From: UBA12014 sp029248335
Lineage (GTDB): Bacteria > Planctomycetota > Phycisphaerae > Phycisphaerales > SM1A02
Assembly: GCA_029248335.1 (NCBI GenBank)
Contig: JAQWJM010000017.1
Span: 1-8,572, forward strand
Length of the DNA stretch: 8,572 nucleotides
Direction: 5' to 3'
The notes beneath the pieces were generated by a model, which saw only the letters and a list, made by a program, of their open reading frames with translations, was not told where the DNA came from and searched no databases. The position numbers and the translations under genes were made by a program. Of this stretch, positions 1-5,181 are shown piece after piece; position 1 is the first letter of the stretch; each line of letters opens with the position of its first letter.

Positions 1-6
1 CAGTCC

Positions 7-603
7 ATGCCCGTGACCCCGGAGCTCCGGGAGAAGTGGAACGACAAGACCATGTTCGACCTGCAGGCGAAGACCATCGACGGCAAGGACATCAAGTTCG
101 AGGACTGGAAGGGCAAGACGATCCTGGTCGTCAACGTCGCCAGTCGGTGCGGGTTCACGCGGCAGTACGCAGGGCTTCAAGCGTTGCAGGATCAGTTCAA
201 GGATCAGGGCCTCCTGATCGTCGGGTTCCCCTGCAACGACTTTGGAGGACAGGAGCCCGGAACGGACACCGAGATCAAGTCCTTCTGTTCGTCGAAGTAC
301 GGCGTGGACTTTCCAATGATGTCGAAGGTGTCGGTGAAGCCCGGCAAGGGCCAGAGCCCGGTCTACGAGTTCCTCGGAACCCGGACCGGCAAGCTTCCCG
401 GTTGGAACTTCTGCAAGTACCTCGTGCACGCGGACGGCACCACCATCGAGTTCTTCGACAGCCGGGCGGACCCCGGAAGCTCGCAGTTCAAGGCGACGGT
501 CGAGAAGGCGATCAAGAAGACCGCCGCCGCGAAGTCCGGATCCAAGAAGTCCGGGGCCAAGAAGTCCGGATCCAAGAAGCAGACGACGTCCTCGGGCTAC
601 TGA
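7..603 (+). CDS. Glutathione peroxidase-family thiol peroxidase with Lys-rich tail
   Basis: This enzyme reduces hydrogen peroxide or lipid hydroperoxides with a cysteine thiol. Seen: the family motifs NVASRCGFT (residues 43-51, peroxidatic Cys48, codon TGC, so not selenocysteine), FPCNDFGGQEPG (74-85, Gln82) and WNFCK (133-137, Trp133, Asn134), giving the complete Cys/Gln/Trp/Asn catalytic set. Cys94 in KSFCSSKYGVDFP sits where thioredoxin-dependent members carry their resolving cysteine, so thioredoxin rather than glutathione is the likely reductant (inference). Cys136 replaces the usual Thr of WNFTK. After the fold ends near residue 170, a 28-residue tail rich in Lys, Ser and Gly follows. 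The ATG at 7 leaves about 15 residues before the first beta strand. The frame is open back to base 1, so the true start, or a signal peptide, may lie outside the window. The gene ends 9 nt from the end of the convergent gene. Confidence 0.93.
   Translation: MPVTPELREKWNDKTMFDLQAKTIDGKDIKFEDWKGKTILVVNVASRCGFTRQYAGLQALQDQFKDQGLLIVGFPCNDFGGQEPGTDTEIKSFCSSKYGVDFPMMSKVSVKPGKGQSPVYEFLGTRTGKLPGWNFCKYLVHADGTTIEFFDSRADPGSSQFKATVEKAIKKTAAAKSGSKKSGAKKSGSKKQTTSSGY
532..576 (+). repeat. Three tandem 15-bp repeats encoding KSG(S/A)K
   Basis: Units at 532-546, 547-561 and 562-576 read aagtccggatccaag, aagtccggggccaag and aagtccggatccaag. Units 1 and 3 are identical and unit 2 differs at two bases. They are in frame with the glutathione peroxidase gene and encode KSGSK-KSGAK-KSGSK, followed by one more Lys codon. 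The repeat makes up the basic C-terminal tail of that protein and could vary in copy number by slippage. Confidence 0.9.
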
Positions 604-612
604 GCGAGTCAG

Positions 613-1779
613 TCAAACAGAAACGTCTTCATCGCCCGGGCGTTCGACGCCCCGGGCGATGTGTCTTCTCAGCGGGGACGTGAGATCGATGGCGGCTGCC
701 GCGATCACCAACGCGAATCCGACGCCGGGTCCGATCACGCCGAGCGCCGTCGCCGTCGCGGCGACCGCGAGTTGAGGTCCGGCGACGTCGGTGATCGAGA
801 GCGACGCTCGGAGCGGCGAGGCGGCCGGCGCATTCGAGAGTCGGAGGCCGGCATACCAGCCGAACCATCGTCCGTCGCCCGCGATGACGATGAGGACCAG
901 GGTCAGGCCCCAGGGGACGTCGAGGAGGAACTCGCTGCGAAGCACGCAGACGGCGGCGAGCGATGGCAGGAGCGCCTCGTCGCGGAGGCGTCGGAAGCCT
1001 CGACGAAAACCGGGCTGGCGGACGATGGGGATGAACATCGGCAGCGCGCAGACGCCCGCGACGCCCCATCCGGTTCCGCTCTTCCAGGCTGCGATCGCGG
1101 CGATTCCGCAGGCGATCCAGATCGCCGTCGATGACGCCCGTTCGAGAAACGCCGAGGCGTCGCCCGCGAGGCGTCGATCCCGTGATTCGATCGACCAGGC
1201 CGCGATCCCGACCGCGGCGGCGGTGAACATCGCCTCGGAACCGAAGGCGTCCCGGCCGGTCAGCGCGAAGACGGCCCAGGTGGCGAGGGCGGGAAACAAA
1301 GCCGCCCAGGATCCCGCGGCGACCGAGTCCTCTCGGTTCGGCGTCGGCTCCAGCGGGCGTCGCGATGCCCGTCCACAAGCGGCGGCACCAGCGGCGAGGA
1401 GGATGCTCAGGACCGTCCAGGGACGGGAATGCGTGGTCTCCACCGACTGAAGTCGGGCTTCGAGCGGTCCGAGTTCGGCTCGATGCCGCACCGCCTCCGC
1501 GGCGAAATCCTCCGGCGACAGGGGCACGGTGGCGGCGGCGAATCGCCAGGCGGCGTGGTCCCGCTCGACCTCCTGGATCCGAGCCCGTTCCATCTGGCCG
1601 CCCATCACGATGCGGATCCAGTCGTTCGGGGCGATCCGCCCGAGCACCACGGGGCCGAGGATGATCCCCACCACCAGGCCGCCGATGATCCGGGCGCCCG
1701 GAAGCCCGAGTCCCCGGAGCAGTCTCGCGACGCCGATCGCGGCGACCATGGTCAGCAGCAGGAAGATGGAGAAGGTCAC
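613..1779 (-). CDS. Multi-pass membrane protein, CPA2/Kef-type cation:proton antiporter-like
   Basis: A 388-residue integral inner-membrane protein with roughly ten hydrophobic segments. Seen: helix 1 (residues 1-20), then RLLRGLGLPGARIIGGLVVG and IILGPVVLGRIAP (about 19-51), which resemble the first helices of monovalent cation:proton antiporter-2 proteins. A charged, largely soluble segment (about 58-117, with ERARIQEVERDHAAWRF) follows, then further helices from about 121 to the segment ending near 370. GDGRWFGWYAGLRL (about 301-314) recalls the late helix of that family. It is shorter than typical Kef proteins, and no TrkA-N/RCK nucleotide-binding domain is visible. Start: GTG at 1779-1777, with GAGGA (1789-1785) 5 nt upstream. 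Further upstream extension in this frame would run into the divergent gene and is not protein-like. The gene is convergent with the peroxidase gene and divergent from the exported protein gene. The coding call is firm, the antiporter assignment is tentative, and substrate and direction are unknown. Confidence 0.72.
   Translation of the reverse strand: MTFSIFLLLTMVAAIGVARLLRGLGLPGARIIGGLVVGIILGPVVLGRIAPNDWIRIVMGGQMERARIQEVERDHAAWRFAAATVPLSPEDFAAEAVRHRAELGPLEARLQSVETTHSRPWTVLSILLAAGAAACGRASRRPLEPTPNREDSVAAGSWAALFPALATWAVFALTGRDAFGSEAMFTAAAVGIAAWSIESRDRRLAGDASAFLERASSTAIWIACGIAAIAAWKSGTGWGVAGVCALPMFIPIVRQPGFRRGFRRLRDEALLPSLAAVCVLRSEFLLDVPWGLTLVLIVIAGDGRWFGWYAGLRLSNAPAASPLRASLSITDVAGPQLAVAATATALGVIGPGVGFALVIAAAAIDLTSPLRRHIARGVERPGDEDVSV
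630..661. terminator. GC-rich stem-loop between convergent genes, possible terminator
   Basis: The left arm 630-642 (catcgcccgggcg) pairs with the right arm 648-661 (cgccccgggcgatg) around the loop ttcga, giving 13 pairs with one bulged C. It starts 27 nt after the glutathione peroxidase stop and lies inside the last codons of the opposite-strand gene. On the + strand no U-tract follows. On the - strand the next bases are moderately T-rich (gaagacgtttctgtttga) and contain the stop codon. A bidirectional terminator or an mRNA 3'-end stabiliser is plausible, but it could also be a by-product of GC-rich coding sequence. Confidence 0.4.
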
Positions 1780-1869
1780 GTCGATCCTCGTCCCGCTCGG
1801 AAGAAGGGTGCCGCGTTCCCGATGATCGCGGCGGAGATCGGCATAGAGTACGAGGACAGGAGCCTGACC
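1780..1869. promoter_or_regulatory. 90-bp divergent intergenic spacer
   Basis: This is the only non-coding DNA between the divergently read membrane protein and exported protein genes, so promoters for both probably lie here or extend into the coding ends. The best + strand -10 candidate is TAGAGT (1844-1849). It has no convincing -35 at the right spacing and would place the transcript start almost on the Shine-Dalgarno sequence. I see no clear operator palindrome. Confidence 0.35.
1858..1862 (+). promoter_or_regulatory. Shine-Dalgarno AGGAG setting the start at 1870
   Basis: AGGAG lies 7 nt before the ATG at 1870-1872. It fixes the start of the exported protein at the codon that opens a signal peptide, rather than at any of the upstream in-frame ATGs, which lie over the opposite-strand membrane protein gene. 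Confidence 0.8.
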
Positions 1870-3648
1870 ATGATTCGAATCCCACGTCGCCGAAAAGCCC
1901 TTTCCGGGCTCGTCCTCGCAACGCTCTTCGGTCCGCTTGGCTGGAGCTCGACGCTTCACGCGGATCGGCTGGCCGACGCCCTCGAGATCGTTCCCGACGA
2001 CGCGGTCGCCTGGATGGTGATTCCGAGCCTTTCGGCCCTGAACGCCGACCTCGGCGACATGCTCGATCGGGCGAATCGTCCGGAACTGGCGGTCGCGGGT
2101 CGGCCGATCGACGTGATCATCTCGCAATTCGGAATCGCAGCCGGATTCGACGAACGTGGATCGCTCGCCGCGTGGGCCGAGTCCGGCGAATCGCTTTCGA
2201 ACGGTGATGGCGTCGTCGCGGTGCCGGTGGAGGATGCGACGCGGTTCATCGATGCCAACTTCGAGGCGGACGCGGCCGAAGGCGCTTCGGCCCATCGGAC
2301 CCGGGATGGCGAGATCGTCCATCTCAAGGTGGCCGACGCGCACGTCCTGATCGCATCACGCGAGGATCTGCTCACGGCCTGGAAGCCGAGCCGGGCCCTG
2401 GCGGACGGACTCTCGAAGGGATTCGGTCCCGACGCGACGAAGGGGATGCGGCAGGCCGACGTGGTGATTCGAATCGACGGCGGAACCCTGCAGTCGACCC
2501 GCGACGCGGCGATCGACGCGGCGGAGGCCAATGCGCCCGCGGCGGGCATGGCCGGTCTCGCGGACTTCGGGATGGGGTCGATGATCGATCGGCTCGGGTC
2601 GGACGCGGCGGAACTGGTGATCGCGGTCGACGTCGATGCGCTGGCGATCGGGGTCCGCAGCTGGACCCGCTTCGATGCAGGCGGGCCCATGTCTGCACTC
2701 GCGGCGAAGATCGAGGCGCCGGCGGCTGGTGCGTCGGAATCGGTGCTCGATCGCCTGCCGAACCAGCGTTTCTACATGGCGATGGGCGTCGACTTCGACG
2801 GCCTCGGTGGTTACCCCGGCATGATGGAACTGCTCTCCGTCATGGACGTCGACGCGACGATCATGCCGGACTGGATGTCGAAGATCGGACCGTCCATGCA
2901 CGGCATGGAGTTCGCGATGTACCCGAGCAAGCTCGGCGTCGCGATGGGCGGAGCGTTGAACGACGCGTCGCTGATCCTCCTGACCGACGATCCGGATGCG
3001 GTTCGATCGGCGATGGCCGACGCCGTCCCGGCGATGTCGGGCGTCACGGGGGCGCTCGAACGAAAGACGACGTGGCAGAACGACGTGAAGCAGCGCAAGG
3101 GTGGCGTCGCCGATGAATTCGAGATGACCGCGGCGATCGCGAAGGCGAAGCAGCGGGACGACTCCGGAACCGTCGGTGATGCCTCGCTCCAGCTGACGGT
3201 CGAGAAGATGATGTTCGGTCCGCGTGGTCTGAAGGGCCTGGGGCGGGTGGTCGGAGGCGGCTACGTCATGACCTTCAGTCGCCGGCCGGACGTGCTCGCC
3301 CGGGCGGTCGAGGCCGGGACGACCGCGCCGGGGCTCGACGCGGATCCGACGCTGACGTCGATGCGTTCCTGGCTGCCTGCGAATCCCGACGTCGAGATGT
3401 TCATCGACGTCGGCCAGCTCGGCCGACTCGCGCGGCAGGTGGCGAGTCTCGTTCCCGGGGCCGACGGCATGGTGCCCGAGCTGCCGACGGACATGCCACC
3501 GATCGGATTCGGACTCGCGTTCGGTCCGGCCGACGGCGAGGCCCGTCTGGAGTGGGCGATGGTCGTGCCGAGCGAGGTCGTCGGCCTCGCGGTCGGGAAC
3601 GCCATCTCGCAGGCGATGGGAGACGTCCGGGGCGAGGGCGGCGGATGA
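1870..3648 (+). CDS. Exported protein of unknown function, 592 residues
   Basis: I do not recognise a specific function. Seen: a basic N-terminus (MIRIPRRRKALSG) followed by a hydrophobic stretch and an AxA-like site (TLHA, residues 28-31), consistent with Sec export. The RRR could also suggest Tat, but the motif is imperfect. The mature part opens with DRLADALEIVPDDAVAWMVI, a pattern seen in planctomycete exported proteins of the loose DUF3352 type (recollection, low confidence). The rest is rich in Ala, Asp, Gly and Met. No catalytic motif, no further membrane segment and no cysteine cluster is visible. The chain ends with a soluble Gly-rich tail (RGEGGG). The start rests on an AGGAG 7 nt upstream. 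The stop overlaps the folP start (ATGA), so the two are probably co-transcribed and translationally coupled. A periplasmic or cell-surface location is inferred. Confidence 0.85.
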   Translation: MIRIPRRRKALSGLVLATLFGPLGWSSTLHADRLADALEIVPDDAVAWMVIPSLSALNADLGDMLDRANRPELAVAGRPIDVIISQFGIAAGFDERGSLAAWAESGESLSNGDGVVAVPVEDATRFIDANFEADAAEGASAHRTRDGEIVHLKVADAHVLIASREDLLTAWKPSRALADGLSKGFGPDATKGMRQADVVIRIDGGTLQSTRDAAIDAAEANAPAAGMAGLADFGMGSMIDRLGSDAAELVIAVDVDALAIGVRSWTRFDAGGPMSALAAKIEAPAAGASESVLDRLPNQRFYMAMGVDFDGLGGYPGMMELLSVMDVDATIMPDWMSKIGPSMHGMEFAMYPSKLGVAMGGALNDASLILLTDDPDAVRSAMADAVPAMSGVTGALERKTTWQNDVKQRKGGVADEFEMTAAIAKAKQRDDSGTVGDASLQLTVEKMMFGPRGLKGLGRVVGGGYVMTFSRRPDVLARAVEAGTTAPGLDADPTLTSMRSWLPANPDVEMFIDVGQLGRLARQVASLVPGADGMVPELPTDMPPIGFGLAFGPADGEARLEWAMVVPSEVVGLAVGNAISQAMGDVRGEGGG

Positions 3649-4550
3649 GCGGGGCCCGCGTCTGGCGTCTGGGACACGATCGGCGGGTGACGCTCGAGCC
3701 GTGGTGCCTGATGGGCGTCCTGAACGCGACGCCGGACAGTTTCTCCGATGGCGGCGACCATCTCGACCCCGAACGGGCGATCGCGACCGGGCTCGGCATG
3801 ATCGAGGCCGGTGCGACGGTCCTCGACGTGGGCGGCGAGTCGACCCGGCCCGGGGCCGCGTCGGTCTCGGTCGACGAGCAGATCGCCCGCGTCGTTCCGG
3901 TGATCGAGGGCGTCCGCCGGCAGACCCTCGGTGAATCGGTCGCGATCACCATCGACACCACGCGGGTGGCGGTCGCGGCGGCTGCGTTCGACGCGGGTGC
4001 GGATGCCCTCAACGACGTCTCGGCGGGCACCGAGGACGCCGGCATCCTCGACCTGGTCGCGGAACGTGACCGAGGCGTCGTGCTGATGCATCGATTGAAG
4101 CGACCCGCCGACGACTCCTACAGCGACGCCTACGAACGATCGCCGGTCTACGCCGACGTCGTCCGGGACGTGGCGTCCTTCCTGCGGAGTCGTGTGGAGG
4201 CCGCGATCGACGCGGGCGTCGATCCGGCATCGGTGGCGATCGACCCCGGGCTCGGATTCGGGAAGACCGTGGAGCAGAATTTCGACCTGGTCGCCGGACT
4301 TCCGGTGTTCGTCGAAACGGGTCATCCGGTTCTGGTCGGTGGGAGTCGAAAGAGCTTTCTCGGCGCGACCTCCGGCATGACCGAGGCACGGGATCGGGAT
4401 CCCGAATCGGCCGTACTCGCCGTCGAGGCGTGGCGTGCGGGGGCCCGCTTCTTCCGGGTTCATGACGTGGGGATCCACGAACGATCGCTCCGGATCGCCG
4501 CCGCGGTCGAGCGCGGGCGGGACGGGTCCAGGGCGGGTGATTCCGATTGA
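3645..4550 (+). CDS. folP: Dihydropteroate synthase
   Basis: This enzyme condenses p-aminobenzoate with dihydropterin pyrophosphate to give 7,8-dihydropteroate in cytoplasmic folate synthesis, and it is the sulfonamide target. Seen along the 301 residues: MGVLNATPDSFSDGG (23-37, Asn27), DVGGESTRPGA (61-71, Asp61 and Arg68), TIDTT (102-106, Asp104), NDVSAG (123-128, Asn123), VLMH (146-149), IDPGLGFGKT (199-208, Asp200), GGSRKSF (232-238, Lys236) and RVHD (271-274). All the pterin, phosphate and pABA contact residues known from E. coli FolP are in place. The one departure is RLK after LMH, where MQG or MRG is usual. Length is a little above the family norm. The ATG overlaps the upstream stop as ATGA, implying coupling to the exported protein gene. 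No other folate gene is in the window. The start at 3645 is preferred over an upstream in-frame ATG at 3552, which would lie entirely inside the preceding gene. Confidence 0.97.
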   Translation: MSGARVWRLGHDRRVTLEPWCLMGVLNATPDSFSDGGDHLDPERAIATGLGMIEAGATVLDVGGESTRPGAASVSVDEQIARVVPVIEGVRRQTLGESVAITIDTTRVAVAAAAFDAGADALNDVSAGTEDAGILDLVAERDRGVVLMHRLKRPADDSYSDAYERSPVYADVVRDVASFLRSRVEAAIDAGVDPASVAIDPGLGFGKTVEQNFDLVAGLPVFVETGHPVLVGGSRKSFLGATSGMTEARDRDPESAVLAVEAWRAGARFFRVHDVGIHERSLRIAAAVERGRDGSRAGDSD

Positions 4551-4725
4551 ATCGGCCGCCTTGGGGCGTTCACCCCGTTCCGCGTCGAGGATCGGCCTCG
4601 GGCCCGACCAAGCGGTCTCCGAACGGCTACCATCCCCAACCGAATCGCGCGGTCGGAGGTGACCGGCGAGACCCATTCACCACATGATTCCGCCTCCAGC
4701 AGGCGATCTTCAAGGAGCCGTTCGA
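4551..4725 (+). promoter_or_regulatory. folP-trxA spacer, weak promoter candidate
   Basis: This 175-bp gap contains no convincing intrinsic terminator for folP. A short cgagg/cctcg hairpin (near 4586-4600) lacks a T-tract. A possible trxA promoter is TACCAT (4628-4633, 4 of 6 to TATAAT), with a poor CCGACC (4604-4609) 18 bp upstream. The trxA Shine-Dalgarno lies at the 3' end. Nothing else was seen. Confidence 0.25.
4712..4717 (+). promoter_or_regulatory. Shine-Dalgarno AAGGAG setting the trxA start
   Basis: AAGGAG lies 8 nt before the ATG at 4726. It selects that codon over the in-frame ATG at 4684, which would add 14 residues not found in thioredoxins and has no comparable ribosome-binding site. 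Confidence 0.85.
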
Positions 4726-5055
4726 ATGGCCAGCACCGCCGTCTTCGAGTTCACCGACGCCAACTTCGAAACCGAGGCCATGCAGTCCTCCCAGCCGGTC
4801 CTCGTCGACTTCTGGGCGGAGTGGTGCGGCCCCTGCCGAGCGCTCGCCCCGACCATCGACGAGCTCGCCGGTGACTATGAAGGTCGCGCCAAGGTCGGCA
4901 AGGTCGACGTCGATTCCAATCGCGAAGTCGCCGCCAAGTTCCAGATCATGTCGATCCCGACGATCGTCATCATGAAGAACGGCGAAGTGGTCAAGAAGGT
5001 CGTCGGCATCGCCGACAAGGCCGATCTCGCGGCCGCGATCGACGCCGCGATGTGA
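4726..5055 (+). CDS. trxA: Thioredoxin
   Basis: A small cytoplasmic protein-disulfide reductant that receives electrons from thioredoxin reductase. Seen in 109 residues: the active site WCGPC (33-37) after VLVDFWAEW, the buried acidic residue Asp28, and the cis-proline loop IPT (77-79). The C-terminal half, VIMKNGEVVKKVVGIADK, matches the last strands and helix. Length is exactly the family norm and there is no signal peptide, so it acts in the cytoplasm. It is probably its own transcription unit or the end of a folP read-through transcript, because a strong intrinsic terminator follows 35 nt after the stop. It is the natural electron donor for the Cys-type peroxidase at the left end of the window, an inference from family biochemistry and not from gene adjacency. 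Confidence 0.97.
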   Translation: MASTAVFEFTDANFETEAMQSSQPVLVDFWAEWCGPCRALAPTIDELAGDYEGRAKVGKVDVDSNREVAAKFQIMSIPTIVIMKNGEVVKKVVGIADKADLAAAIDAAM

Positions 5056-5090
5056 TCCCGGCAACGTACCGATCCCGCGATCGACGCCTT

Positions 5091-5124
5091 CGCCCGACCC
5101 CCGCGGTCGGGCGACGGTCTTTTT
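5091..5124 (+). terminator. Intrinsic terminator after trxA
   Basis: The stem cgcccgacc (5091-5099) pairs perfectly with ggtcgggcg (5105-5113) around a 5-nt loop. A short acgg spacer and then a T-rich tract (tcttttt, 5118-5124) follow. This nine-pair GC stem starts 35 nt after the trxA stop and separates trxA from the peptidase gene. Confidence 0.82.
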
Positions 5125-5181
5125 GGGACTTCCCGTCACTGCACACTCGATGCCGGCGGCCCGATTCGCCAGAATGAGACG

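Noticed and set aside
1429..1869. Upstream extension of the exported protein frame
   Set aside because: It overlaps the opposite-strand membrane protein gene and is Arg/Pro/Asp-rich. The signal peptide and AGGAG both point to 1870.
1780..2343. Upstream extension of the minus-strand membrane protein frame to 2343 (576 residues)
   Set aside because: The extra part lies opposite the exported protein gene, is Arg/Asp-rich with no hydrophobic or family pattern, and is explained by the stop-poor high-GC antisense frame. A GTG with a ribosome site at 1779 begins the protein-like part.
3261..4676. 471-codon open frame antisense to folP
   Set aside because: folP has every family motif on the + strand. 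The antisense frame has no recognisable domain and spans two gene boundaries.
4684..4725. Earlier thioredoxin start at 4684
   Set aside because: It adds residues not seen in thioredoxins and lacks a good ribosome site, whereas AAGGAG sits 8 nt before 4726.
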